From the NCBI GenBank assembly GCA_020466095.1, contig CM035807.1, forward strand, positions 33,361,184 to 33,425,183: a stretch of DNA of 64,000 bases, given 5' to 3'. Numbering within the stretch: position 1 is the stretch's first letter; every line of letters begins with the position of its first letter. Source of the DNA: Chlorops oryzae (taxonomy: Eukaryota; Arthropoda; Insecta; Diptera; Chloropidae). The notes beneath the pieces were generated by a model. That model was not told the DNA's origin. It saw only the letters and a list, made by a program, of their open reading frames with translations, and did no database searches. The position numbers were made by a program, and so were the translations under genes. Shown here in pieces: positions 33,378-44,855 of this stretch.

Positions 33378-34408
33378 ATAGTTCCCTTCAAGAGCGATAC
33401 AACGATTATAACGACCTTCCAATTTTTTGATACCATTTTGGTAGTACTCCTTCGGTTTTGCCTCAAAATAGGCCTCAGTTTCGGCGATCACCTCTTCATT
33501 GCAGCCAATTTTTTTCCCTGCGAGCATCCTTTTGAGGTCTGAGAACAAGAAAAAGTCGCTGGGGCCAGATCTGGAGAATACGGTGGGTGGGGAAGCAATT
33601 CGAAGCCTAATTCATGAATTTTTGCCATCGTTCTCAATGACTTGTGGCACGGTGCGTTGTCTTGGTGGAACAACACTTTTTTCTTCTTCATATGGGGCCG
33701 TTTTGCCGCGATTTCGACCTTCAAACGCTCCAATAACGACATATAATAGTCACTGTTGATGGTTTTTTCCCTTCTCAAGATAATCGATAAAAATTATTCC
33801 ATGCCCATCCCAAAAAACAGAGGCCATTACTTTGCCAGCGGACTTTTGAGTCTTTCCACGCTTCGGAGACGGTTCACCGATCGCTGTCTACTCAGCCGAC
33901 TGTCGATTGGACTCAGGAGTGTAGTGATAGAGCCATGTTTCATCCATTGTCACATATCGACGCAAAAACTCGGGTGTATTGCGAGTTAACAGCTGCAAAT
34001 ACCGCTCAGAATCATCAACACGTTGTTGTTTTTGGTCAAATGTGAGCTCGCGCGGCACCCATTTTTGCACAGAGCTTTTTCATATCCAAATATTGATGAA
34101 TGATATGACCAACACGTTCCTTTGATATCTTTAAGGCCTCTGCTATCTCGATCAACTTCATTTTACGGTCATTCAAAATCATTTTGTGAATTGTTTTGAT
34201 GTTTTCGTCGGTAACCACCTCTTTCGGGCGTCCACTGCGTTCACCGTCCTCCGTGCTCATTTCACCACGCTTGAATTTTGCATACCAATCAATTATTGTT
34301 GATTTTCCTGGGGCAGAGTCCGGAAACTCATTATCAAGCCAAGTTTTTGCTTCCACTGTATTTTTTCCCTTCAGAAAACAGTATTTTATCAAAACACGAA
34401 ATTCCTTT
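33378..34408 (-). pseudogene. mariner transposase, copy 2
   Basis: Same protein as at 16310-17357. The start ATG is replaced by TTG. Differences from copy 1: the A-run after DMKK is normal but an extra A follows in the next A-run (CAAAAATGGG, near 34070), so the frame shifts at almost the same place by a different event. The TAG just after NRQSAE is shared. An extra A near EKGKT and a missing C in DLAPSD break it further. DETW and HQDNAPCH blocks are preserved. Inactive. Confidence 0.95.
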
Positions 34409-34709
34409 TTTTCAATTTTTTCACAATAACAAAAGTTGCTTCACAAAAGACGCTCTATCTCACAAACTAATTGACTTACAGACGTCAAATTTTGACACGA
34501 ATCATTTGAAGGTTGCCACTATATAAAAACAATATGCATTTAATACTAGCGACGCCATCTATGTGTCACACCGGGGACTTATCAGCCAACCTGTTATAAT
34601 AATTAATAAAAATAAATAAATAAAAAAGTCAAAACAAAATAAAAATATTCTTTTTTCTCAGTCGCTGGTGCTAGGCCATTTGCCAAATGCTATAGCAAGG
34701 ATTAGCTAA

Positions 34710-35584
34710 TAGAGTCCGACCGAACCTTCGGTTTCGGTTTCGGTTCGGCCACCGAATCGTCCTAAATTTTCAGTTTCGGTTTCGGTTCGGTTTTAACTCG
34801 GAAAAGGCCGAAACCGAAACCGAAACTTTCAAACATATTTTAGTATTTTGAAAACGAAAAAAGTTTACATTTTACTGTTATGGAGTGGCTCTGGGATGGC
34901 GTAGGAGATGCGTGCTATGCTGTTGATCCCAGGGTCCGAGGATCGATTTCCGAGCCAGGCGGAACTGCAACATACATACATACATACTGTTATTGAAATG
35001 CCAAAAGACTTGAAACAAAACTTTGTACACCTACTTAAAGTGAAAAAGCCTTAATTTTAACAATGTGAATTCGGACTTTTTGTTTTGTTTTACACATAAT
35101 ACTGTTATGATTTTTTTTTTTACATTAGAAATGTATATGCCTCGGAATTTGAATATGTAAAAAAATGAAAAAAAAAAATTCAAAAATATATTCAGAAAAT
35201 ATTCAAAAAAATTCAAAAAAAAATGCCAAAATTCAAAATATTCAAAAAATTCACAGTCAAAAAATCCAAATTAGTTCGAGTTAGTATGCCTATTAAAATG
35301 TTGAATTGTCAAATTAACAAAAAAAAAGCCTACTTCAGTGAATAAAATATTCAAAAAGCACAGTTAAATGCAAGAAAATTCAAAAAAATTCAAAATATTC
35401 AAAATCTAGCTCTAGTAATGTATATATTTTAAATTCATATACTAGCAAACAATAAAATTAGTTTTGTTTCTCAGATTTGAAAAGTTTCGGTTTCGGTTTC
35501 GGTTCGGCCCCGAATCTTTAAAAAAACCGAATATTCGGTTTCGGTTCGGTTTCGGTTGAAAATTTTGACTTCGGTCGGACTCTA
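34710..35584. mobile_element. hAT-like MITE with TTCGGTTTCGG repeats, 875 bp
   Basis: Ends TAGAGTCCGACCGAA (34710) and TAGAGTCCGACCGAAGTC (minus, 35584). Flanks TTAGCTAA and CTAGCTAT share TAGCTA, an 8-bp duplication eroded at its edges. GGTTTCGGTTCGG words crowd both ends. A tRNA-like piece lies inside at 34885-34965; 35100-35400 is AT-rich with ATTCAAAAA repeats. Confidence 0.85.
34885..34965 (+). repeat. tRNA-like segment, family shared with 61795-61870
   Basis: GGATGGCGTAGGAGATGCGT (box A region), GTGCTATGCT, then GGTCCGAGGATCGATTTCC (box B). The piece at 61795-61870 shares GATGCGTGCTATGCT and GTCCGAGGTTCGATT. Confidence 0.7.
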
Positions 35585-35906
35585 CTAGCTATATTTTATA
35601 TCTGTAATATTATGTTCATATAGCAAAAACTATGAGGAATTGCAGCGTAAATATAAAGCTATTAAAGTTTTGTATAAAATAAAGCAGATGCAGTAACAAA
35701 ACTCTACCTATCCCATTTTCTACTATGGTTATAGCATTTAGCGCTAATAAAATATAGCACATGGTACTATATTTTTTTTCAGCGTGTACGAAATTTTATA
35801 AATTTTGAGGTTATTTGTGACATCAAAAAGTTTTTGATTGGACCGGCAAATGATATTTGTTTGTAATAACAGGGAAGTACTTCAACAACATTAACTGTCT
35901 CCGAAG

Positions 35907-36133
35907 CAGAGCCTCAACTAGGATGTTCAGGCGGTGCGATGCACGGGGGCCTTCGCCTTAGGCATCGAGAAGCGTTTTCCGATTTTGTTTCCAATTTCTC
36001 AACGATTTTAAACCTTTTTTGAAAACACTTCGAAAAAGCTTGTAAATCACATTTTTTTTGTTTAGAAATTCATTTTCAAGGGCCCCTTACGAAGTCTTGC
36101 ACAAGGGCTCCCGAAACCTTCGTTACAGCTCTG
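35907..36133. mobile_element. hAT-like MITE, 227 bp
   Basis: Begins CAGAGC and, on the minus strand, CAGAGCTGTAACG. Flanks CTCCGAAG (35899-35906) and CTCCGAGG (36134-36141) match at 7 of 8 bases. TIR similarity is limited to the first few bases, so confidence rests on the duplication. Confidence 0.65.
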
Positions 36134-36262
36134 CTCCGAGGAAACACTAGAAAATCAGAATCAAACTACCAGAATGATTTAATCATTAGGGGATTAAGGG
36201 ATAAGTTGGTTCGGAGCAAATGGTTGGAGTAAAAAATTAATGAGAGTCTGTCATATTACATT

Positions 36263-36410
36263 TTAAAATATTGCAGACCTATTTTAAGATTTGCAGACCA
36301 AACCAAATTGAGTTTCGATTTTTTATCAAAAATGTATGGAAAAACAAAGAAAAATCGAAACTCAATTTCGTTTGGTCTGCAAATCTTAAAATAGGTCTGC
36401 AATATTTTAA
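36263..36410. mobile_element. Near-perfect hairpin, 148 bp
   Basis: Starts TTAAAATATTGCAGACCTAT and its right arm is the reverse complement through TTTGGTCTGCAAATCTTAAA, with a loop around 36340. It is probably a short MITE. Target duplication unclear. Confidence 0.8.
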
Positions 36411-37148
36411 TTGTTGTACTTTTCACAAAGCTCGAAGTGTTAAGAAAGGGTCAAATGAGAAAAACGTGCGAAATTTTCCCTTTTCATATTTCTTTCAAAT
36501 TTTTAATTTTAAAAAGCACTGAAAATTTGTACTGGAGTTGCTTATTTTTGCACAGGGGTTTTTGTGTATTTTAATTCAAAATTTTTCCGTTATGCATTCT
36601 TTATGGTTATCTTTTTGTACAACTTAAATAGCTGATACTTTAAGGAATAAAACAGCATCATTCTTTTTGTGGTTGTTGTTGTTTTTTTAAAATTTATTGC
36701 TCAATACGTCACAAATTTATATGGTTGCTTATTTTTGCACAACACTGTACATACATATGTATACCCATTAAAATCGCTCTCATGTAAAATTTTCATTAAA
36801 CTTTTTTTTTCATCATAATGAAAAGTCAATTTAAAACCATAAATTAAATGCAGTCTTGCTGGTTGCACTGGCAAAGTGCCAAAATCAAGTAAGCGAAATT
36901 AATAGATGCTTTCTTGCTGAGATTTCCATTTAGCTAGGTTCAGTTGAGGAATAGAGTCACAGCTCCGCAAGAAGTTGCTACAAATAGATAAGTTATGAAA
37001 AATATTTTTAAATTTCATGGAAATAATTACTTTTCATTTTGTACAATAAACGCATTCGTTGAATGAAATTTATGTAATCACCATTATTGCAGAAAAGTGC
37101 GGCCATACTTGCCTTCCGAATTTCAACTAATTGTTCTAAGAGTAAATG
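36411..37148. other. No recognisable gene
   Basis: GTTGCTTATTTTTGCACA occurs twice as a direct repeat (about 36538 and 36723). The second copy reads like a Tc1-type terminus but no inverted partner exists. Confidence 0.4.
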
Positions 37149-40100
37149 TTAAACATTAGTATTTGTGCGAGAAAAAACTCGAAGTAAATGTATAATACCG
37201 CTTGAAAATCCGCTCAGTGCACTCTCAAAGAAAAATCTATCGCTGACACGGACGTTTTGGAACTGCTTTCCCCAAAATACACTGAAAAGTTGTCCAAATA
37301 TCGATTCTTGTACATGTCTCCCAGAGCAGCACAACGTTTAGCTCTCGTCATGAGGCGAACATATAGTTTTTGCAATTATCAATTTTCTAAAAAAAAAAAA
37401 ATAATAATAAATGTCTCAGTCTCAGTTTGTTTACAATGTTGATGAAATAGTTACATCTGCAGATAATTCACCAATGAAATCGCCCCAGTTATATGCTCGG
37501 GCAATCCACAATATTCACGGAGATCGTTGAAGAGGGTAAACCAAAGTCCCGTCCAGGCTATATCCATTGATTTCAAGTCGCCTCCATACTCCTCCATAGA
37601 TTTTCGATTGAAATAATGCTTCATCTAAATTGAAACGTGGTTTATTTTCTTTAAAATTGTAAAGAGTTTAATATTTCAAGTCTTTTATGCAGTAACCAAT
37701 GATAAACTGCACTATGAAAATTTGAATGTCAAGGCTTCGCCTTACCTGAGTTCAGTAATAAATACCCCCGAAATTCCTAGGCTTTTTCGCCGACGAAAAA
37801 AGGTATAAAAAACATTATAAACAGCCCTGGCTGTACAAACAGCTGATTTAATTTCAATTTGAGTTTGAATTTCGAAATGAAAATTTATATGTGAGTATTA
37901 TTAAACCACCTTCAAACATTTTGACATAATCTGTCACTTATCTGCGAGAAACAATTGAACTTAAATTGTATCTGCTAGGAAAGCCAGGTTTCAATGTGCA
38001 TTTTTAGGCAAAATAAAAAGCACTTAAATGTTAAGATACATTTTTACTGAACTGCCGCCAGCCGTCAGAAATGCCGAGTGAAATTTCTGTCAAGAATATT
38101 CTGAAGCTTTTTTTGATATGGATTTCCATTCCTAGCCGAACTGAGGCCATAGCTTCAACATGAATTTCCTTCTTCTTACTGACCAAATGCTTCGCCACAA
38201 GATTCTCTGTTAGGTTTTACTATGAAATAGAAATCTACGACGAACTTTCAAATCTAAAGTAGCATCAAAAATTTGTACTGTGTCTGCTTCGAATATGGCG
38301 TGTTTTTTGGATCTCAAAGGGAGAGAAGTGCAACCACTTTATAATATCACGTTTTTTAGTCATATTTCAAAGAAAGAAAGTTTCTTATTATACACCCACA
38401 ACATTTGAGAATCTTTGGTGCGTGGTAAGTTTTATATTGCAGCAAAATTATTTATGTTCTTGTCATCTTACCTCTTTGTCGATGTTGTCGTCAGATCGCT
38501 TTTGTGGTTGTTCGGTCATGCCACGAATCAAACAGTCGAAGTTGTCACCATATGATAGAAAATCGATGTTTGAGGGCTTTTCGAAATAATCACTCAGCCG
38601 TTTTGTTGCATTAATGTAACGATTCGAAGAGACCATTCTTAAATGAACAAACATAATTTAAAAGTCCTTGAACTATCATTTCAAGATATATAACTTACGA
38701 AAAGTAACCTGGAATTTGTGTATGAGGATAACGGAATGCTGCGGCAGCCCACTCTATATAAGGCGCTGGGATCACTGTTCTCATTATAATCATTTACGAA
38801 ATCTCCTCCCTGAACGTTATAGATTAGCCCAGTTGTTAGTGCAAAAGTATTTCCAAGCACAACAGGCAGCCATTCGTAGTATGTTATGTACTGATATTGT
38901 GCTATATTTATTTTCCTGGCTTCCTGGTAAAGCTGCTCATCAGTGTATTGTGGATTTAGTTGAGACAATATACATGCGATGCGATTGTGTTCTCTCAAAA
39001 AATAGTTTGTATTACAATAATGCTTGGTATAAATTGATTCCGCCGGTCGGGAATGTTTGTGCATTTGTAGTTGTCCTTCCCACAGTCGCCGTTTATGTTT
39101 TCTACTATCGGCAGCCATTGGCGATTATTGATGAAGCAGTTTTAAGAAGTCCACCGCTAAATTGACGTACTTTCTCGGTTTCCTCACGTGAATTACCGTA
39201 TATTGATGACATGTCGAGGTAGGCCGTAACAATGTTATCTTTTCGGCATAGTAGGGGTTTCGTTGACAATTTAAATCTTTATCCGAATTAGCTCGCGAAA
39301 ACTCGAGGCATCGCGCCAGATGCTAAAGAAATTGGTCCCTTGGGGATGAAGTTCAAATAGGAGGCATTTTTCTCATCACTATAACTGTTAGTACAGCAAT
39401 TATCTAAATTTTGTAATTTTTTTTATAAATATAGGACGACTTCTGAAAAAAAATTAAATTTCTTACCAGGTGCACCTTCCGTTGAAAGCCTACTAAGATC
39501 GTGACCGACTATTTGACCCCACTGCATTGACGCTAATGTACGGAACTCATCTTGAATTAAATCATCACCAAAAGTGAAAGAGAAAGCAAACGAGCTCCTG
39601 GCAATTGCATGCCGCTTTTTGATTGTGTTGGCTGCGTGTAGCCAATATAATTCAGTGGCAAAAGTCGTCCATATCTGATTCAAATATAGATGCATATGTT
39701 GACAATGGATATGAAATGTTAAAATTTAAATACCTGGATCTGCCATGAAAACCAGGGCTTTTCATGTTGTTACAAGATCCATCGATACTACGATAATAGT
39801 AGTTAAATGGAATCATTTGCGCAATTCAATGGAGGCACCGAACACCTGCGACGTCAACTTGTTTGGGTTCATAAAAATCTTTGAAAATCATATTTTGTGA
39901 ATATATTGAATCAGAGTTTGCGAATTTTGGTTCCATATCCATCCTTTTTGAATAATCTTCAATCAATGAAAATAATGTGGGCACCGGAGAATAACGTCCA
40001 TTAAATCTGGGATGGAGTTTCCATTCGCAACGTTGGTATATGCTATGTCTATGTAGGTTTGGCGGAAGATGATCCCGGAAAAATTTGAGGACTTTCCACA

Positions 40101-40267
40101 CCATACATTTCAGAAAAAGGACAGAAATTTCCAAAACGACAAATTTAATTTATTTAATTCAAGCAACATATCATTAATACATACCAAGCTCCATTATTGG
40201 GCTTAACACCATATAAGGTGGCTACTACTAAAGCCAACCACAATGCAGAACCACTTAACGCATGCAT
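37149..40267 (-). pseudogene. Animal heme peroxidase gene, multi-exon, with frame breaks
   Basis: Exons inferred from motifs and GT-AG sites. E1 40186-40267: MHALSGSALWLALVVATL, a signal peptide. E2 about 40100-39734: YYYRSIDGSCNNMKSPG. E3 39674-39467: YGRLLPLNY, MQWGQIVGHDLS with the distal His. E4 39384-38699: [70 protein letters not shown] with the proximal-His region. E5 38637-38472: KRLSDYFEKPSNI, CLIRGMTEQPQ. E6 about 37625-37430: GRDFGLPS, FNDLREYCGLP. E7 about 37389-37149: GKQFQNVRVSDRFFFES. Secreted oxidoreductases of this family use peroxide; chorion or cuticle roles are common. Breaks: TGA in E2, shifts in E3, E4 (at least three), E6 and E7. Introns are kept, so it is not a processed copy. 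Either a true pseudogene or a region with assembly indels. Confidence 0.85.
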
Positions 40268-41677
40268 CGTACTTTTGGCAGTGAATTACTTGTTTGATTC
40301 TCATTCATATCTTTGTGGTCATTTATATCTTCCCGAAATAGTTAAGCTATAACTTTGACGGTTCGCACAACGTGTGCTCAAAAAGATAAAAAGCTTTTAT
40401 CGACACAATTCTCGGCAAAAACGATTTTCGAGCACGTCCAAATGCGGAAAACGTTTTTTCCAATCAAGAGATTCCGAAAATGCTAAGCATATCGCACATC
40501 TAGTTTTTTTTTTAAGTCATAAACGTCGTTTTCTTAATATTACAGTAGAGAGCTACAAAGTTTTTTTTAAGTTTGGTATTACAATTATGATTAAACTTGC
40601 TCATAAAAGCAAAAGGCGTTTTCAAAAGTACAATTCTTACCCTCGTGAAAATCCCAAATTACACAAGCTTACGAAAAATCTGACCTTCTCCATCTGACAG
40701 TCATTTCTTAAGTAAAATTTTCTGCTAAATCCGAATATGTATTCAGACGCTTAGGTGGAATCTGAGGGTGATGGGTGTAATGATACACTGTAATCTGATT
40801 CGTGCTCACCACCGCAAAAAGCGAAGGGTAGGCTACTTCACCTTTTTGTTCTTTGCCTATGTAGTCATCAGTACTTTTGGTAAAATTAGGTTTTGAGTAT
40901 TTTAAGTTAAATGCTTATAAATTCCCCATTTGAAATGCGAATTTGATCTGCATGTGTTTCTATTCTCCCTAAAAGATAACACAGGGCAACAATTTGGCTT
41001 TTTTTGTCTTTTGCATGAGGTTTTTAAACTGATTCAGATTAATTAGATGTTGCTAATTTTGGATCTACCCTCACTTTTTTCCCAGCAGCTCGAGTATTCG
41101 AGATAACCGCGAATAAAGATTTTTCCTGCTAAATTTTTTTCGTGTGCATTTTACTCATATGTGGAAGGAAATTTTTAAGTCTTTTTTGATGTGATAGAAT
41201 TCCAGAATATCAAACTTTCATGCGCAACCAAAACATTTTACATTTCTAGCAACTAATGGCTCTAATTTTTGCTCAAATCAAAAAATTGAATTTTTTTTGG
41301 AAAAAAGTCAACATTTTTACGCTTTAAGTTAAATAATCCATGCACTAATGATCCAATCTTCCATTAAAATAGCTTAAACGAAGGAATAAGAGATTTTGTA
41401 AACGTATGTGAAAGCTCAAAGTGGTCATCGAGATGGCAGCGCAGATTTAAGGGAGTTTCTAAAGCCCCTCCATTCGAAAATTTTACATCGAACATACAAC
41501 AAGTTCGAAAATGAAAATCCACTTGTTTGCTTCATATAAATGCAAAGACGCTTTGATTATATTTTCAATAATTAATCTAATAAATTAAATTAAATGATTT
41601 GTATTTCAACAAACTAATGACTGACTGAGATGCACATATGATGGCTGATTTTTGCTGGAGTATTTCAGAGAAAACAC
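40268..41677. other. No recognisable gene
   Basis: Includes a stretch 40380-40640 with several AAAACG/CGTTTT words but no terminal repeats. The plus-strand frame there (40374-40697) is unsupported. Confidence 0.4.
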
Positions 41678-41777
41678 NNNNNNNNNNNNNNNNNNNNNNN
41701 NNNNNNNNNNNNNNNNNNNNNNNNNNNNNNNNNNNNNNNNNNNNNNNNNNNNNNNNNNNNNNNNNNNNNNNNNNNNN
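41678..41777. other. Assembly gap (100 N)
   Basis: 100 N. Confidence 1.
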
Positions 41778-42036
41778 TTTAACACATAAGCATACTCAGA
41801 CTTTCATACAAACAAACCCTTAAGGATTAACAAACATACAAACAAAGGTTTTCATATGCACAGCCCTCAGTTACCAAACATCTCTAATGAAAATGCATAG
41901 GCCTTTCCCTTACCGTTTCGTTGCCACAATTCTAGTAGTGCTCTTTAGAAAAATATTTTTTATCTATTCTATTAAATTAAAAAAATATATCCACAAATAA
42001 AAAAAGAAATTTAAAGTTGAAAAAAAATGTAACCTT

Positions 42037-42105
42037 CCATGAGCTTCGAACCGGAGGCTTCCCGTTTGTGAGGCCAGTATTCATACTCTACGCTAAATTT
42101 CTAAC
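42037..42105 (-). repeat. tRNA-like segment
   Basis: On the minus strand TTAGCGTAGAGTATG (box A-like) and CCGGTTCGAAGCTC (box B-like) with spacing of a tRNA gene, followed by a T-rich tract. No enclosing element was delimited. Confidence 0.55.
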
Positions 42106-42409
42106 ATAGCAGTTACTGTCATATCCGCTATAAATGCTGCAGACATAATGAGGAGAGCACTTTTTCTCTCAGATTCATTTAACATTTCAATGTTAATTCC
42201 TTGTTACAGCACGAGTTCTCCCTCTGTTAAATCGATCGGTCTGTTAACGGATCCGCTTGTTCTAGCTAGCTTACATTGACTCTTGTGTATAGGTTCGAAC
42301 CTTGTTGAATGATAAAAATTTTTTAACCTCTTAAAAAAATTTTGTTTTTTTTTTTTTAAGAAATAAAATGCAAATATCTTATTTTATCCTAGAATTAGAG
42401 CACATAAAT

Positions 42410-42635
42410 AGCACATAATTCCCACCCACAAACCATTTTTCAAAAAATTCGCTTAGTGGCAATTTTTGCGGTGTGAAGCTACACCCCCCTTTTCATACAA
42501 ATTAATTTCGTCCTTAAAATCTGACAAGGACGAGCACAAAAATTTTTAAGTCGGCACATAAATAGCACATAAAAAGCACGTAATTCTCAGCTAAAAATGC
42601 CTGAATTTGCCGAAAAGGGGGGTGCAGCTTCACGG
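42410..42635. repeat. Hairpin with repeated AGCACATAAATAGCACATAA
   Basis: GTGAAGCTACACCCCCCTTTT at 42473-42494 is inverted at 42613-42636 as AAAAGGGGGGTGCAGCTTCAC. AGCACATAAATAGCACATAA occurs near 42399 and 42555. Confidence 0.7.
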
Positions 42636-42738
42636 ACCTCAAAAAAAGCCGTTGGCAAATGCTGGGGACTCAAACCTAGAGTCCTCATGTGGCTATATGT
42701 GGCTATTGTAGAGCCAATCCTTCTGTACGGCGTGAAAA
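42632..42738 (+). pseudogene. Non-LTR RT C-terminal scrap
   Basis: SRTSKKAVGKCWGLKPRVLM followed by WLYVAIVEPILLYGV is the conserved block after the RT palm of Jockey/I-type elements. It ends abruptly at about 42738, where gypsy RT sequence takes over in the same frame. Confidence 0.75.
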
Positions 42739-44850
42739 ACGGCTACTGGCAGATACCCTTAGACGAGCAAAGCAAACAATACACAGCTTTTAGGGTTCCC
42801 GGGCGGAGATTATACCAGTGGTAGGTTATGCCGTTCGGACTGCATTCCGCCCCTGCTACATTCCAAAGAGCCCTCGACAGTATAATCGGCCCAGATATGG
42901 AGCCACACGGTTTTGCCTACTTGAACGACATAATCATCCTAGGAAAGACGATGGAGGAGCACAGATCCAATCTGCAAGAAGTTTTCCGACGCTTAAATGC
43001 TGCCAACTTACGCATTAACGTCGAAAATGTGAATTCTTCCGCCAGGAGATCAAGTACTTGGGACACTTGGTTAACACGCATAGCATACACACCGACCCAG
43101 ACTAGTTCGCAGCAATCCGAAGTTGAAAGGCACCCAGCAATGTCAAGGAACTGCGCCGTTGCATAGGTATTGCCTCTTGGTATTGTCGATTTCTCCCTGA
43201 GTTCTTCAAGGTTGTGCACCCTATGACCGACCTGTTAAAAAAACATTGCCGATGGAAATGGGGACAACCACAACAAGACGCCTTCGAAGATTTGAAGAGA
43301 AGGCTAACCGAAGCCCCTGTACTAACTTGTCCAGATTTTTCCCAACCATTTACACTGCAGACAGACGCCAGCGATTATGGACTCGGAGCAATATAAACCC
43401 AAGAGATCGACGGGAAAAAACGAGTGATAGCCTATGAGAGCCAGCACCTTAATAAGGCTGAAATCAACTACTCCACAACTGAAAAGGAATGTCTAGCCAT
43501 CGTGTGGGAAGTGCCTAAGATGAAGCATTACATAGAGGGATATCATTTCCACATCATCACGGACCACGAGGCATTAAAGTGGCTTAACTCAATCGAAAAT
43601 CCGACAGGAGGAATTTCCCGCTGGGCGTTGGAACTACAACAGTACTCCTATGAAATTCACCTTTCGAGACAGCCAATGGAAACTGTATATCAAATCCGTT
43701 TTAAAAACCCGAGAACCGGAGGCGATAAATCACCAGAGTGGATCGAAAAGAGAACTTAGTTAGTGATGGTGCAACCAGAAAAATGCACAGACTACAAAAT
43801 CGCAGACGGCCAATTATTTCGATCCCTACCCGTCATTGGAGAAGACGACAATCGCTACATATGGAAACTGTGCGTGCCTCGAAAGGACCATGCGAGGGTA
43901 CTTGCGGAGAATCCTAGTAACGCCACAGCTGGCCACCCAGGCGTTAAAAAAACCATTTACCGAGTGGCAAGGCAAAATTTTTTGCCAGGCCTACACCAGG
44001 ATGTTCGGGCGTACGTTAGAAAATGCCCTAGTTGTCAACAATACAAACACCAGTAGCACAAACCCGCCAGGCTTATGCACACACAAGTGGCCGAGGAACC
44101 ATGGGCTGTACTTTGTGCCGATTTTATGGGACCTTTGCGTCGCTCCACACACGGATACAAGTACCTTTTAGTTTTCTTCGACAAATTTTCTAAGTGGACT
44201 GAACTAGTCCCTGCGAGAACTTCCACCACGGAGATCGTTCAGAAAGCATTAAGAGAGCGGATAATAGCCCGATATGGCATACCAACCATGTAAATAACTG
44301 ACAATGGAGCTGCATTCACCAGCCGAAAGTTTGTCACCTTCCTTGAAAGTTTGGGAATCAAGCATCAGAGGACTGCGCCGTATACTCCTCAAGAAAACCC
44401 AACTGAGAGAGCGAATCGAACCATTAAAACAATGTTGGCACAATACACGGGAAACCAGCACAATCATTGGGACAATTTAATACCAGAATTCTCTTTAGCC
44501 ATCAACAGTAGCGTGTCGGAAAGCACTGGATGCACCCCTGCCTTTCTAAATCAAGGACGCGAGCCACGCCTACGTAAGCAGTTGTATTACGAATACACAG
44601 AATGCAATACCACAGGCCCCTCTATTTCCGAATGGGCAAAAGAACTCCAAGAAGTCTTCAAGCTAGTAAGACAAAATCAGGCAAAAGCAACGCAGGAGCA
44701 AACGCGCCATTACAATCTCCGACGAAGAGAATGGAAGCCATGCCTGGGCGACCAGGTACTGGTAAAAACCTTCCCTTTATCCAAGGCAGAGAAAAAGTTC
44801 GCCGCCAAGCTAGCTCCCAAGTACGAGGGTCCATACCATGTAGTACAGTT
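42739..44850 (+). pseudogene. Ty3/gypsy pol remnant (RT, RNase H, integrase)
   Basis: Starts inside RT (GYWQIPLDE), then MPFGLHSAPATFQRAL and AYLNDIIIL: the YxDD box reads YLND. RNase H: LQTDASDYGLGAI, stop at 43394, INYSTTEKECLAIVWEV, ITDHEALKWL. Integrase zinc finger: HPGVKKTIYRV...CPSCQQYK, stop at 44054. Core: LCADFMGPL (Asp), stop at 44290, ITDNGAAFTS (Asp) and YTPQENPTERANRTIKTM (Glu). C-terminal GDQVLV and APKYEGPYHVVQL end at about 44850. Stops also at 42822. Left part of pol, gag and LTRs are absent. Dead. Confidence 0.93.
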
Positions 44851-44855
44851 AACCT

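Larger units (their letters stand above)
32873..34594 (-). mobile_element. Himar1-like mariner, copy 2, carrying a nested MITE
   Basis: TIR ACAGGTTGGCTGATAAGTCC at both ends and TA duplications (32871-32872, 34595-34596). Without the 427-bp insertion and its 3-bp duplication it is 1292 bp, the normal size. The element is read on the minus strand. Confidence 0.97.

Noticed and set aside
36538..36760. Tc1-type element suggested by TTGCTTATTTTTGCACA
   Set aside because: The two copies are in direct, not inverted, orientation and no TA-bounded pair was found.
38668..39165. 165-codon plus-strand frame
   Set aside because: Antisense to peroxidase exon 4, whose minus-strand motifs are clear.
40374..40697. 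107-codon plus-strand gene
   Set aside because: Lys/Phe-rich frame driven by AAAACG/CGTTTT words; no domain or start context.
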